A DNA stretch of 64,000 bases from an uncultured Acidimicrobiaceae bacterium (GCA_947259095.1 CAMYLA010000001.1:102158-166157); one strand, 5' to 3'. Counted from the stretch's first letter, positions 1 to 9,341 are shown. Program-made: numbers and translations. Notes: generated by a model from the letters alone, not told the origin.

Positions 1-268
1 AGCGACGGATCGTCGCCGCGATGATCGCCCGTCTTGCGATTGTCGATGTCGTCGTGGCCGTCCACGGTTTTGACGTTAGCGGTGTCACCATCGGTTGTGG
101 AAAGCGGGAGGCAAAACCGAATCGGCCGACGCAACCGTGATTTGCCACTCTATGCTTTCAACTACACATACATCCCCTAACACCCCGTCGATTGCAACAA
201 CGTTCATCCGGAACGTGATGAACGACGACGAACCGTGACCACCAGCCACGAGCTGGGGCAAGGAGTGA
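1..268. other. Left-edge intergenic stretch, possible cut gene
   Basis: No confident gene is present. On the minus strand an open frame runs from an ATG at 91 to the window edge without a stop (about 30 codons, Thr/Arg/Ala-rich), which could be the 5' end of a gene leaving the window. On the plus strand a frame open from the left edge stops at about 140. Neither has a convincing ribosome binding site or recognisable motif. The last 30 bases hold the Shine-Dalgarno sequence of the next gene (AGGAG at 261-265). Confidence 0.3.
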
Positions 269-271
269 GTG

Positions 272-910
272 ATGATGTGTTCTGATACCGGCGGACCGAC
301 GCCGGAGGACCGTAACGGCAACGAGTCGCAGCGACCGCAGCGTGGCCGAACCGGACCACTGGCGGGCCAGGGCGACAGGCGACGCGACCCGGCGTTTCCC
401 GAGGACCTCATCCGGGTGACGGCCTGGCCCGATCCGGTGCTCGATCGCCTCGGCCATGATCCCCGGTCGGGCTATGTCGAGCGATACTGGCTCTCCATCC
501 TGGGGCCGTCCTGCCTGCTGCTGTTGCGGCGCCTGGCCGCCGAACTGGAGCAGCAACCCGACGGCTTCGAGATCGAGACCGCCCAGTGGGCCTCGGAACT
601 CGGCATCGGGATGAAGGGCGGCAAGAACGGGCCGTTCTGGCGGGCCGTCGAACGGGGCTGCCGGTTCGGAGCAGCCCAGCGCAACGGCAACCGGCTTGCG
701 GTCCGGCGGCGGCTGCCCCCGCTCACCGCCCGCCAGGTGGAGCGGTTGCCGGCACCGCTGCAGGATGCCCACCACCGCTGGGCCGAGGCTCGCCTCCAGC
801 GCGATCGGCGGCCGGCGGTTGTCAAGTGGTCGCCGTACCGGGACGAGCCGGGCCCTGGCCGCCAGGTGCCAGAGCACGATCTCGAGCACACACTGGACGA
901 CGCCGCATGA
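272..910 (+). CDS. Conserved hypothetical protein (actinobacterial)
   Basis: Soluble protein of about 212 residues with no signal peptide or membrane segment. Its core has the pattern WPDPVLDRLGHDPRS, YVERYWL, LGPSCLLLLRRLA, then a conserved basic and Leu-rich half ending RRRLPPLTARQVERLP. I recognise this pattern from uncharacterised actinobacterial proteins, and no function is assigned. GTG 269, ATG 272 and ATG 275 are in the same frame. The AGGAG at 261-265 gives 6 nt spacing to ATG 272 and 9 nt to ATG 275, so one of these two is preferred. The gene stands alone and converges on the sugar transferase gene. Confidence 0.75.
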   Translation: MMCSDTGGPTPEDRNGNESQRPQRGRTGPLAGQGDRRRDPAFPEDLIRVTAWPDPVLDRLGHDPRSGYVERYWLSILGPSCLLLLRRLAAELEQQPDGFEIETAQWASELGIGMKGGKNGPFWRAVERGCRFGAAQRNGNRLAVRRRLPPLTARQVERLPAPLQDAHHRWAEARLQRDRRPAVVKWSPYRDEPGPGRQVPEHDLEHTLDDAA

Positions 911-1047
911 CCAGCCGACGATCGCTGCCGATCTGACGGCTCCGGGAACGATGGGCACCCGCCGGCCCGTCGCCACCTGCCTCCATACCCGCAGTCAGCG
1001 GCCATGCCCGGCGGCGACAGCCCGACGGGTGGTTCCGGCTCCGGTGC

Positions 1048-2457
1048 TCAGCAGGCGCCGTCGCTCTTGAGCACTGCGGGGACCGTCTTGAACAGGATCG
1101 ACAGATCCACCAGCAGGGACCAGTTGTGCACGTAGTACAGGTCGAGCCTGGTGTACTCGGCGAACGACGTGCCACTTCGGCCGGACACCTGCCACATACC
1201 GGTGATACCGGGCTTCACCTGGAGCCGGGCGTGAAGCGCAGCATCCCATGCCGCCATCTCCGCCTTGAGAGCCGGACGGGGCCCGACCAGACTCATCTCG
1301 TTGCGCAGCACGTTGATCAGCTGGGGAAGTTCGTCGAGCGAGGTCTTGCGGATGAAGCGCCCGATCGGGGTCACCCGGGGATCGGCCTTCATCTTGAACA
1401 GCGGTCCATCCCCTTCATTGTCGGCAACAAGCTCATCGAGCAGCTCCTCGGCGTTGACCACCATCGAGCGGAACTTCAACACGTCGAACGGTTCACCACC
1501 CCGGCCGACCCGCTCCTGGCGGAAGAACACCGGTCCGGCAGAGGTCAGCTTGACCCCCAGCGCCACGGCGGCGAACACCGGGGCCAGCACCAGCAGCGCC
1601 GAGACCGTGATGGTCAGGTCGAACCCCCGCTTGGCCCGGCCGCGCCAACCCTCTCGGGGCCTCGGCTCGATCCAGGTCGCAACGCTGGGGCCGAGGTTTC
1701 GGGTCGCCAGTCGATCGGTGGAGATGTCGGACAGGTTGGAGGCGAGGTCGACCGACAGACCGGCCTCGAGCAAACCTCGAACCAGGCTGTTGGCCGTCGG
1801 TCGATCCAGCGACGACTCCACAACGACGACCCCCCGGGCGTTGGCCTTGCGGGAACGCCCCAGCACCGTGGTCAGCAGCTCCTCGGCACCGGCGCAGTGG
1901 CGGGGATCGAGCTGGTCGAGGATGGTGTGCGGGCTGGATCGATCGGCTTCGATGGCCTCCCGGAGCTGGCGACCCTCGGCCTCGCCTGCCACCAGGATCG
2001 ATGCCCACAGGCCGTGGCCGGCCTTGCGCCGCTTGGCGAACCAGGCTCGAAGCCCTTCGCGACCGGCAGCCACCGACATCGTGGTCGATCCCAGCAACAG
2101 GGTGGCGGCCCGCAGGTCAATGGCCACACCGGAGACCGCGGCCACGCCGGCGAGCATCAGCATCGCCCGGATGCCACTGCGGCCAATCCTGGCGAACTCC
2201 TCACCCCGGTGGGTGGCGAGGCGGGCGTTGTAGAGCCGGAATGCAGCCATCCAGGCCCACACCAACAGGCCGTACATCGCACTCAGCGGCACCGACGGCG
2301 CCAGGTCACCGGCCAGCCACCGGGCCACGACGAGCCCCAACACGATGGCCCCGAAATCGCAGCTGACAACCAGAATCCGGCGCTGGATTGCCAGGACCCG
2401 GGACTCGGCTCGGCGATCCGACTCCCGTCTCGAATAGGTTGTTGTGGTCGCCGCCAT
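1048..2457 (-). CDS. Polyprenyl-phosphate sugar-1-phosphate transferase
   Basis: Membrane enzyme of 469 residues expected to start polysaccharide synthesis by moving a sugar-1-phosphate from a nucleotide sugar to an undecaprenyl-type phosphate carrier. The N-terminal half has several hydrophobic segments (roughly 26-135) and a Rossmann-like middle. The C-terminal third is the bacterial sugar transferase domain: KRGFDLT then a hydrophobic helix near 285, PVFFRQERVG, LKFRSM, the RPxTPIG-like stretch RVTPIGRFIRKTSLDELPQL, SLVGPRP and KPGITGMWQVSGR. This is the CpsE/WbaP long form. No other glycosyltransferase lies beside it, so the polysaccharide cannot be named. Confidence 0.93.
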   Translation of the reverse strand: MAATTTTYSRRESDRRAESRVLAIQRRILVVSCDFGAIVLGLVVARWLAGDLAPSVPLSAMYGLLVWAWMAAFRLYNARLATHRGEEFARIGRSGIRAMLMLAGVAAVSGVAIDLRAATLLLGSTTMSVAAGREGLRAWFAKRRKAGHGLWASILVAGEAEGRQLREAIEADRSSPHTILDQLDPRHCAGAEELLTTVLGRSRKANARGVVVVESSLDRPTANSLVRGLLEAGLSVDLASNLSDISTDRLATRNLGPSVATWIEPRPREGWRGRAKRGFDLTITVSALLVLAPVFAAVALGVKLTSAGPVFFRQERVGRGGEPFDVLKFRSMVVNAEELLDELVADNEGDGPLFKMKADPRVTPIGRFIRKTSLDELPQLINVLRNEMSLVGPRPALKAEMAAWDAALHARLQVKPGITGMWQVSGRSGTSFAEYTRLDLYYVHNWSLLVDLSILFKTVPAVLKSDGAC

Positions 2458-2526
2458 CTCGAACTCAGCTCTGATCGGCCTGGGAGACTATCTTCGGCGT
2501 CGGGCTCGACCATCCTTAGAAATCGA

Positions 2527-2552
2527 CCGGCCTGGCGGCTGCCGGCGGCCGG
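2527..2552. terminator. Weak GC-rich hairpin after pepA
   Basis: CCGGCC at 2527-2532 pairs with GGCCGG at 2547-2552 just past the pepA stop on the minus strand. There is no U-run, so it is at best a weak terminator. Confidence 0.25.
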
Positions 2553-2554
2553 CG

Positions 2555-3988
2555 CTACCAGTTGGCCAGGGTGTCGAGCAGCAGCCGAACACCGAACCCG
2601 GTGCCACCCTTGACGGTCACCCCCCGATCGGAGTCGGAGTGGGCCGAGAGGCCGAGGTCGATGTGAGCCCACGGCGTCTTGTCTGTGAACTCCTTGAGGA
2701 ACAGGCCGGCCACCAGTGCCCCGCCGTAAGGGCCGGAGCCGATGTTCTTCAGATCGGCGACGGTGGAGTCCAGCTGGGACCGGTACTCCGGCGGCAGCGG
2801 CAACCGCCAGATCTTCTCACCGGTACGGTCGGAGGCCGCCTCCAGCCTGCCGGCCAGCTTGTCGTCGGTGGCCATCAGCGCCGCATACCCGGTGCCGAGT
2901 GCGGCCGAGGCCGAGCCGGTGAGGGTTGCGATGTCGATGATGGCATCGGGCTCCGCCTCGGCCGCGACCGAAAGGGCATCGGCCAGTACCAGCCGACCCT
3001 CGGCATCGGTATTCAGCACCTCGACGGTCTTGCCGTTCCTGGCGGTGAAGACGTCGCCGGGACGTTGGGCGTTCCCACCGGTCATGTTGTCGGTCAGCGG
3101 GATGTAGCCGGTCACCGCCACCGGTACGTCCATCGAGGCCAGCGCCGTCATCGAGGCCAGTACGGCAGCGCCGCCGGCCATATCGATCTTCATCGTCATC
3201 ATGCCGGTGGCGTTCTTCAGCGAAAGGCCACCGGAGTCGAACGTGATCCCCTTGCCCACCAGGGCGACCTTGGCCTTTGGTTTGCGGTCCTTCGGGGTGT
3301 AGCTCAGAGTCAGGAAACGGGCCGGGTTCTCCGAACCCTGATTGACGGCCAGCAGGCCGCCGAGCCGTTCCTTCTCGATCTTGGCCTCGTCCCACACCGA
3401 CACCCGGACGCCGGTGCCCGAAGCGGCCCGCTTGGCCTTGGCCACGAAGGCCTCGGGGGTCAACGAACCGCCTGGTTCGTTGCCGAGATCACGGGCCAGC
3501 TCCACTGCGTCCACGGTGGCGTTCGCCGCCGCCAGGGCAGCCCGCAGGTTGCGGCCGGACGCCACCAGCGTGACCTTCTTCAGCTTGACGGAGCCGGCGT
3601 CCTTGTAGGTGGTGTATCGATAGGTGGCGAGCCGGATCCCCTCGGTGGCCGCCGCCACCGCATCGACCGCCTCGACCTTGCCCACCCCGGCCGCCATCGT
3701 GCAGGCGACCTGGCTGTGGCGGGACACCGCCCTGGCGTAGGCGGCTGCGGCCAGACGGACCTTGTCGGCGCCGACCTCGGCCGCCGGGCCGAGCCCGACC
3801 AGGACCTCGGCCGGACCGGTGCCGGAACCGGCCAGGAAGAGGGTCTGGCCGACCTTTCCTTCGAAGCCCTGCAACTTGGCGGCCCGTTTCTGGGCCGCAG
3901 GCAACTTGTTCACGGCGTTGCTGGTGGTTGGCACATCGATGGCGGTGACACCCTTTGGTGCCGAGGCTGCAAGCGTGACGGTAGTCAT
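2555..3988 (-). CDS. pepA: Leucyl aminopeptidase, M17 family
   Basis: Cytosolic two-metal aminopeptidase of 477 residues, the usual family length, which releases N-terminal amino acids during peptide turnover. The catalytic half carries the M17 signature NTDAEGRL at residues 326-333, the metal-site stretch GKGITFDSGGLSLK (246-258) and MKIDMAGG (266-273). The N-terminal half is the variable macro-like domain. An AGCTTA at 3997-4002 (TAAGCT on the coding strand) lies 8 nt before the ATG with no Shine-Dalgarno sequence, so the mRNA is probably leaderless. The gene is transcribed alone between the LigD-like gene and the sugar transferase. Confidence 0.97.
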   Translation of the reverse strand: MTTVTLAASAPKGVTAIDVPTTSNAVNKLPAAQKRAAKLQGFEGKVGQTLFLAGSGTGPAEVLVGLGPAAEVGADKVRLAAAAYARAVSRHSQVACTMAAGVGKVEAVDAVAAATEGIRLATYRYTTYKDAGSVKLKKVTLVASGRNLRAALAAANATVDAVELARDLGNEPGGSLTPEAFVAKAKRAASGTGVRVSVWDEAKIEKERLGGLLAVNQGSENPARFLTLSYTPKDRKPKAKVALVGKGITFDSGGLSLKNATGMMTMKIDMAGGAAVLASMTALASMDVPVAVTGYIPLTDNMTGGNAQRPGDVFTARNGKTVEVLNTDAEGRLVLADALSVAAEAEPDAIIDIATLTGSASAALGTGYAALMATDDKLAGRLEAASDRTGEKIWRLPLPPEYRSQLDSTVADLKNIGSGPYGGALVAGLFLKEFTDKTPWAHIDLGLSAHSDSDRGVTVKGGTGFGVRLLLDTLANW

Positions 3989-3996
3989 GGGTGAAC

Positions 3997-4002
3997 AGCT
4001 TA
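3997..4002 (-). promoter_or_regulatory. -10 box of pepA (leaderless start)
   Basis: TAAGCT on the minus strand with 8 nt to the pepA ATG. It fits TANNNT and would place the transcription start at or next to the start codon. No clear -35 was seen. Confidence 0.5.
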
Positions 4003-4097
4003 CGACGTCCGGCGCTTGGTTCAGCCGGTCCGGCGGGCAACGGTCGGCCCCGTGCGCGGCGCGAGTTCTATGCGGTGGGGACTCGTTCCAGCCTGGT

Positions 4098-5003
4098 TCA
4101 AGCCTCGTTCGGGTTCGGCAATTCCTGTTCCAGCGTCGCCGCTGCGGCGAAGAGATCCCCGCGGTCGAAGACGCGCTCCAGGACCGTCCCCGCCTCGAAG
4201 ATCAACGCCCCACCGTCTGCGCCGTCGGACACCTCGTTCCAGCTCAAAGGCGTCGAGACCGTCGGCCTGCTCCTGGCCCGTAACGAGTAGGGGGCAATGG
4301 TGGTCTTGTGACGCGAGTTCTGGGACCAGTCGATGAAGACCTTGCCGGTGCGCAGCGACTTCTTCATCTCCACCAGCACCTTGTCCGGCTGCCGGCGGGC
4401 CACCATCTGCCCTGCCGCCAGAGCGAAACTCGACGCATGGCGATGGGTGTGGGGCGTGTTGAGCGGTACGTAGAGCTGCATCCCCTTGGAGCCGGAGGTC
4501 TTGACCATCGACTCGAGCTCGAGCGCCGCCAACAGCTCCTGCAACGCCAGCGCCACCCGGCAGCACTCGGTGATCCCTGCGGGCTCGCCCGGATCGAGAT
4601 CGAACACCACCATGGTCGGCGAATCGAGGTCACCACAGCGGGCCATGGGGCTGTGCAGTTCGAGCGCAGCCAGATTGGCGGTCCACACCAGAGCCGCCGG
4701 CTCGTCCAGACGGCAGTAGTCGATGCCCTCATCGCCGTCGCCCGGCCCGAGGGCGGTGCCAACCCACCCCGGCCGGTGACCGGGGCAACGCTTCTCGAAG
4801 AACGAGGCCGAATCCACACCGTTTGGCCAGCGCCGCAGCGTGATGCAACGCCCGGTGATGTGGGGCAGCATGATCGGGGCGATCCTGGCGTAGTAGTCGA
4901 TGACCTGGGCCTTGGTGAAGCCGACGTCGGGGTACAGCACCTTGTCCAGGTTGGACAGGCTCAGCGTTCGTTCGCCGACCGAGACCTCGACCCGCTCACT
5001 CAT
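4098..5003 (-). CDS. LigD-like NHEJ polymerase/primase (PolDom)
   Basis: Stand-alone polymerase domain of the bacterial DNA ligase D family, 301 residues, expected to fill gaps with ribonucleotides at Ku-bound double-strand breaks. Family motifs in order: LDKVLYPDVGFTK and YYARIAPIMLPHI near the N-terminus, ITLRRWPNG, the metal-binding VFDLDPG, SGSKGMQLYVPL, and the third catalytic Asp in VFIDWSQN. No ligase or nuclease domain is attached. The start at 5003 (MSERVEV) is chosen because homology begins there, though an in-frame ATG exists at 5051. It lies downstream of ku in the same direction with a 144-nt gap holding an inverted repeat. Confidence 0.93.
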   Translation of the reverse strand: MSERVEVSVGERTLSLSNLDKVLYPDVGFTKAQVIDYYARIAPIMLPHITGRCITLRRWPNGVDSASFFEKRCPGHRPGWVGTALGPGDGDEGIDYCRLDEPAALVWTANLAALELHSPMARCGDLDSPTMVVFDLDPGEPAGITECCRVALALQELLAALELESMVKTSGSKGMQLYVPLNTPHTHRHASSFALAAGQMVARRQPDKVLVEMKKSLRTGKVFIDWSQNSRHKTTIAPYSLRARSRPTVSTPLSWNEVSDGADGGALIFEAGTVLERVFDRGDLFAAAATLEQELPNPNEA

Positions 5004-5092
5004 TCGGCGCCAGGAACGCTCGTGGTTTGTCGCCGACACGAGGAGCGGCATGTTGGCGACAGACCACTACATCTGCCCTTCGGGCACCTCAA

Positions 5093-5148
5093 GATTCTCG
5101 GGGCAGCGAAACTCGACACAAAATCACACGTTCGGTTCCCCAAGAATC
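5093..5148 (-). terminator. Inverted repeat right after ku
   Basis: GATTCTCGGGG (5093-5103) pairs with CCCCAAGAATC (5138-5148) with one mismatch and a 34-nt loop. It begins at the ku stop codon. It may attenuate transcription between ku and the polymerase gene. Confidence 0.35.
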
Positions 5149-6071
5149 TAGGCCGATTTGGCTTCTTGGCCTTCGCCGTCGTCCGACTCGGCCGCTGCCG
5201 TCTTCGGTTTCGCCTGCTTCTTGCGCGGCTTCTTCTTGGCCGGCTTCGCCTCGTCGGCCTTTTCGCCGTCGGGGGCGTCGGCCTTGCGGGCCTGCTTCGC
5301 CGCGCTCACACTGGCCTCGAGGGCGGCGAGCAGATCGATGACCGCCGCATCGTCGGCTGCGGCCGGGGTCTCGATTGTTCGGACCTCGCCCGCCGCCTTG
5401 GACTCCAGCAGGTCGAGCACCTGCTCCCGGTAGCTGTCGGTGTAGCCCTGCGGTTCGAACTCGTTGGTCAGCGAGTCGATGAGTTGGCCGGCCATCGCCA
5501 TCTCCGCATCGGTGATCTCGATGTCCTCCAGCTCCTCGAGACCGGGCACGTCGTCGGCCGCCACCAATTCGTCGGCGTAGACCATGGTCGACATCATCAG
5601 CAGCCCGTCGTTGGGGCGGATGGCAACGAGGTACTGCTTGGTCCGCATCACAAAACTGGCGATGGCGACCCGCCCGCTCTCCTCCATGGCCTTGGCCAGG
5701 AGGGCGTAGGACTTCCGGGCCAGTTCATCGGGAACCAGGTAGTAGGCCGAGTCGTAGAACACCGGGTCGATCTCGTCCTCGCTCACGAAGTCGGTGATGT
5801 CGATCATTCGCGATGCCTTCGGCGACAGGGCGGCGAGCTCGTCCTCGGTCACGATCACGTAGGAATCCTTTGTGACCTCGTAGCCCTTGACGATCTGCTC
5901 GTACGGCACCTCTTCGCCTTCGGCGTTGACCCGCTTCTGTTTGACCCGGCTGTTGGTCTTGGCGTCGAGTTGGTTGAAACGCACCGTCTTGCGGCTGACA
6001 GCACTGAACAGCTTGACCGGTACCGACACCAGGCCGAAGCTGATGGCGCCGCTCCATATCGCTCTGGGCAT
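5148..6071 (-). CDS. ku: Non-homologous end joining protein Ku
   Basis: Homodimeric DNA-end-binding protein of 307 residues that recruits the LigD machinery to double-strand breaks. It opens with the hallmark MPRAIWSGAISFGLVSVPVK and continues through the Ku core (KRVNAEGEEVPYEQIVKGYE, RPNDGLLMMSTMVYADE). The C-terminal 50 residues form a Lys/Ala/Pro-rich tail (KKKPRKKQAKPK) of the kind that binds DNA in actinobacterial Ku. The start is fixed by homology and by AAAGGAT seven bases upstream of the ATG. The next gene downstream is the LigD-type polymerase, and the ATP-dependent ligase must lie elsewhere. Confidence 0.97.
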   Translation of the reverse strand: MPRAIWSGAISFGLVSVPVKLFSAVSRKTVRFNQLDAKTNSRVKQKRVNAEGEEVPYEQIVKGYEVTKDSYVIVTEDELAALSPKASRMIDITDFVSEDEIDPVFYDSAYYLVPDELARKSYALLAKAMEESGRVAIASFVMRTKQYLVAIRPNDGLLMMSTMVYADELVAADDVPGLEELEDIEITDAEMAMAGQLIDSLTNEFEPQGYTDSYREQVLDLLESKAAGEVRTIETPAAADDAAVIDLLAALEASVSAAKQARKADAPDGEKADEAKPAKKKPRKKQAKPKTAAAESDDGEGQEAKSA

Positions 6072-6221
6072 GCTGCATCCTTTCGGCTCGGCCGCCCCGG
6101 ATCTGAACCAAGGGGTTTGGCAACCGGTCTCGATGTCAAGGGTAATCCAGCGGCCACCGTTTGGTCCCACAAACCCGGCCGGTTCCCCTCGGCGGGCCAT
6201 GGCCCATCAGCGCCGCGGCGA

Positions 6222-7073
6222 TCAGGCCAGCAGGGCCCGGGCCACCAGATCGGTCCCGAAGGCGGTGAGGATGGCGAGGTACAGCAGACCGGTTGCCGCC
6301 ATCACCGCCGAATACTGCTTCTCCCGCAGGGCGGCAACGGTCGCCCCGACCAACCCGATGGTGGTGACGGCGCTGGCGGCCCAGAACCACCCCAGCATCC
6401 CTCCCCACCCATCGTCGATGGAGCCCGAGAGCACCGACGCCATGCCGGTGGGAACCAGGAGCAGCAGCACCTCGGGGACCCAGGTGATGCCGGTCCACCG
6501 CACCAGTTCGGAGATCGGCTCCCGACTGAGCCCCGGTTGGACCAGGTACCAGTGGCCGAGCAGCATGGCGTCGCTGACCGCCCCCAGGAAAGCGGCGCCG
6601 GCCACGAACCTGGCCACCGCCAACCAGGCGGGACCTCCGGCCGCCAGTGCTGCGGCCACCACACCGATCAAGCCGATTGCCGGGGCGATCAGATCGAGCC
6701 GGGGGTCGAACTCGGGGCCGTCATCCTGTTTGGCCGTCGGGGTGCGATCGATCCCTGTCTGGGCCGCCACCCTCGCGGTCCGGGCTTCGGCCAGAGCCAG
6801 CTGACCGGCCACCCCGGCGTCCTTGCGGACCACCGACTGAGCCAGGGCCGCCGCCGCGGCAACGGCAACCCCGAGCGCCGCCAGATCCCGGACCGGCAGC
6901 GGGTTGAACCGCAGGCCGAACGCCAGCGACCCCAGGGCCATCAGCCCAAAGACCACCCGCAGCAGCCAGCCATAACCCAAGCCGACCTGGCGGTGCCTGG
7001 TGGTGACCCACAGGAACGCCAAGCCACCGGTGGCCCACTGCAGCAGCACCGAGGCCGCATCGATCTCGATCAC
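6222..7073 (-). CDS. Multi-pass membrane protein, unknown function
   Basis: Integral membrane protein of 283 residues with about seven hydrophobic segments: near 7-21, 38-53, 65-80, then after a hydrophilic stretch (about 95-120) segments near 126-146, 150-165, 196-215 and 225-280. A recognisable conserved patch is DAMLLGHWYLVQPGL before the last three helices. I know this only as an uncharacterised actinobacterial membrane protein. It starts 94 nt past the M24 peptidase stop and ends 150 nt before the ku start, all on one strand. Confidence 0.75.
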   Translation of the reverse strand: MIEIDAASVLLQWATGGLAFLWVTTRHRQVGLGYGWLLRVVFGLMALGSLAFGLRFNPLPVRDLAALGVAVAAAAALAQSVVRKDAGVAGQLALAEARTARVAAQTGIDRTPTAKQDDGPEFDPRLDLIAPAIGLIGVVAAALAAGGPAWLAVARFVAGAAFLGAVSDAMLLGHWYLVQPGLSREPISELVRWTGITWVPEVLLLLVPTGMASVLSGSIDDGWGGMLGWFWAASAVTTIGLVGATVAALREKQYSAVMAATGLLYLAILTAFGTDLVARALLA

Positions 7074-7167
7074 CGGGCGGCGATGCCTGTCCGGTACCCC
7101 ATTCGATCACTGCCCGGCGCCGGGATACTCGGCCCTCGGGGCCGGAGCCGATGCCCGAGGCCGGGCC

Positions 7168-8277
7168 TCACGCCTCGACGACGGCCAGGTCGTGGCTGGC
7201 GGTGTTCAGCGCCAGCGGGCCGTCATCGGTGCTGACCACGATGTCCTCGATCCGAGCTCCCCACCGATCGGCGATGTAGAAACCCGGCTCGATCGAGAAG
7301 GCGTTGCCGGGCTCAAGCGGGGCAGAATTCCCCGAGACCAGGTAGGGGTCCTCGTGGGCCTCCACCCCGATGCCGTGACCGAGGCGGTGCAGGAACCACT
7401 GGTCGAGGTCGGACTCGGCCAGCCGGTCCCGGGCCACCTTGTCGACCGATTCGGCCGGTTCGCCGACCCTGGCCGCGGCCACGGCCCGGCTCTGGGCATC
7501 CTGGAGGGCGGCATAGGCTTCGGCGAACGCAGCCGGTGGCTCGCCGGTGTACACGCAGCGGGTGATATCGGAGCAGTACCCCGGTTGCCCCTCCGGTTCC
7601 CGGGTGGTGCCGCCGAAGTCGCACAGCACCACCTCGCCGGCCTTGATCACCCGGTCGCCGGCGTGATGGTGGGGGCTGGATGCGTTCTCACCCGCAGCCA
7701 CGATGGCGAAGTTCACAACGGCGTGGCCTTCGGCCAGGATCCGGCGCCCCAGCTCGGCGGACACGTCGGCCTCGGTCCGGCCGATCAGGGGGATCTCCCC
7801 ACCCTGGAGGGCGGTGGCGATGCGATCGACGCCGGACGCCGCGGCCTGCAGCCGCTCGATCTCGTGGGGCTCCTTGGTTGCCCGCAACGAGCCGGTGATG
7901 GCACCGGCCCCGATCCAGGCCGTGTCCGGCATTTCGTGTTGCAGCGAGACCAGGAACCGGCTCCAGGTGTGATCCCCGATGGCCGCCAACCGGGCGCCGT
8001 CGGCCAATCCGGCGGCGATGGCGACCGGGTCCTCGGTCTCGCCCCAACCGACGATCGAGAACACCTCGGGCCGTTCCACGACCCGGGGCACCTCGAACCG
8101 GGGGATGACAAGCGTGGCCGGCCCGTCGGCCCGGACGACCAGCATCGTGAGCCGCTCGAGGGCCATGGCCTCGTAGCCGATCAGCCACGGCAGGTCGGGG
8201 CCGACCGACAGCATCAAGGCGTCGACCCCGCCGGCGGCCATGGCGGTTCTGACCCGATCAAGTCGTTGCTCGAACAT
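7168..8277 (-). CDS. M24 family metallopeptidase (Xaa-Pro type)
   Basis: Cytosolic pita-bread peptidase of 369 residues, probably a proline-specific dipeptidase or aminopeptidase. An N-terminal creatinase-like domain (about 1-130) precedes the catalytic domain. All five metal ligands are visible: D220 (LCDFGGT), D237 (CSDITR), H301 (HRLGHGIGVEAHED), E330 (SIEPGFY) and E344 (RIEDIVV), and SPHHHAGDR supplies the substrate histidine. TAGCAT lies 6 nt before the ATG and there is no Shine-Dalgarno sequence, so the mRNA is probably leaderless. Confidence 0.93.
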   Translation of the reverse strand: MFEQRLDRVRTAMAAGGVDALMLSVGPDLPWLIGYEAMALERLTMLVVRADGPATLVIPRFEVPRVVERPEVFSIVGWGETEDPVAIAAGLADGARLAAIGDHTWSRFLVSLQHEMPDTAWIGAGAITGSLRATKEPHEIERLQAAASGVDRIATALQGGEIPLIGRTEADVSAELGRRILAEGHAVVNFAIVAAGENASSPHHHAGDRVIKAGEVVLCDFGGTTREPEGQPGYCSDITRCVYTGEPPAAFAEAYAALQDAQSRAVAAARVGEPAESVDKVARDRLAESDLDQWFLHRLGHGIGVEAHEDPYLVSGNSAPLEPGNAFSIEPGFYIADRWGARIEDIVVSTDDGPLALNTASHDLAVVEA

Positions 8278-8283
8278 GGTGTG

Positions 8284-8289
8284 ATGCTA
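8284..8289 (-). promoter_or_regulatory. -10 box of the M24 peptidase gene
   Basis: TAGCAT on the minus strand, 6 nt from the ATG at 8277. It is part of the leaderless pattern seen across the window. Confidence 0.45.
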
Positions 8290-8339
8290 CCCGCGGTGAC
8301 CACCGGCCGCTGACTCCGCCGGGCGGCTGGGCCGGGGGC

Positions 8340-9341
8340 TCAGGTTCGGTCGGATGCGATCGCTACTCCGGCGGTCGATCGCACGGTCATCCGACCGACC
8401 TCGGTCCCGGCCTTGTTGTGGATGGCACGTTCGACCGCTTCGGGCCCGAGCACACCGAGCTCGGCCAACAGCGCCGAGATGGCAACCTCGGCAGCCCGAC
8501 CGGCCCCGTCCGCCACCTTCAAGGCCATGCCGATGCCGCGGGCAGGCAACGCAGCCATGAACACCCCCTCGGCCCCGGTCTTGACCAGTAATGGCTCGGT
8601 GACCTGGCGTCCCAGGGTCACCTCGTGGCGGCCGGTTCCGGAGATCCAGAACTCCTGGCCCACCACGGCGTCGATCAGCCTGGCGCCGGCCGGCCGGGTT
8701 GCCTCGTCGATGGCGGAGAGCTGTCCCGGGGTCACGAGCTTGCGCATCGCATCGGCCAGGGCGACCAGCGGGACGGCAAAGGCGGGGATGCCGCAGCCGT
8801 CGCGGCCCGGCTCATGGCCCCGGAGCGATTGGCCTGTCAACTGCTCGACGGCCTCGGTCACCAGCAGCTGCACCGGGTGGTCGGGCTCGATGTAGCCTGC
8901 CGGATCGACGCCGAGGTGCCTGGCCACCGTGAGGAAGCCGGCGTGCTTGCCGGAACAACAGTTCAGCAGCGGTGACGGTCCCCGGCCATGGCGATGATGC
9001 TCGATGGCGGCCTCGGCCCCCAGCGGCACGTCCTCCCCGCAGTCGAGTGCCCCCTCGTCGAGTCCCAGTCGATGCAGCCAGCTCCGGACCGCCTCGACGT
9101 GGGGCGGCTCGCCACTGTGGCTGGAACAGGCCAGGACGAGCTCGCGATCGCTCACCTCGTACCGGTCGGCGGCCCCGGTCCGCAGCAGCGGGAGGGCCTG
9201 GACGAACTTGAGGGCCGATCGGGCGATGACCGGGCGGTCGTGGTCACCCCAAGCGGTCGAGCGGCCGTTCGGGCCTGCGACCACGGCATCGACGCGGTGC
9301 ACACTCTCGACCCAGGGACCGCGGCTCAGCTCGACCAACAT
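8340..9341 (-). CDS. L-asparaginase II family protein
   Basis: Protein of 333 residues of the asparaginase II family (PF06089 type), which hydrolyses asparagine to aspartate in characterised members. Family motifs: RSALKFVQALPLL, LACSSHSGEPPHVEAVRSWL, NCCSGKHAGFL, GRDGCGIPAFAVPL and KTGAEGVFMAALPARGIGMALKV. The start at 9341 (MLVELSRGPWVES) is chosen by homology, and the frame is open further upstream to 9452. The gene diverges from the hypothetical gene at 9455. Confidence 0.92.
   Translation of the reverse strand: MLVELSRGPWVESVHRVDAVVAGPNGRSTAWGDHDRPVIARSALKFVQALPLLRTGAADRYEVSDRELVLACSSHSGEPPHVEAVRSWLHRLGLDEGALDCGEDVPLGAEAAIEHHRHGRGPSPLLNCCSGKHAGFLTVARHLGVDPAGYIEPDHPVQLLVTEAVEQLTGQSLRGHEPGRDGCGIPAFAVPLVALADAMRKLVTPGQLSAIDEATRPAGARLIDAVVGQEFWISGTGRHEVTLGRQVTEPLLVKTGAEGVFMAALPARGIGMALKVADGAGRAAEVAISALLAELGVLGPEAVERAIHNKAGTEVGRMTVRSTAGVAIASDRT

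Noticed and set aside
6134-6139. TTGACA upstream of ku on the minus strand
   Set aside because: No TANNNT -10 at 16-18 nt; the hexamer there reads ACCCCT.
4308-7235. Very long open frame on the plus strand across LigD-pol, Ku and the membrane protein
   Set aside because: It is antisense to three genes with clear domains, has no recognisable domain, and its His/Gly/Arg-rich composition is typical of a shadow frame in GC-rich DNA.
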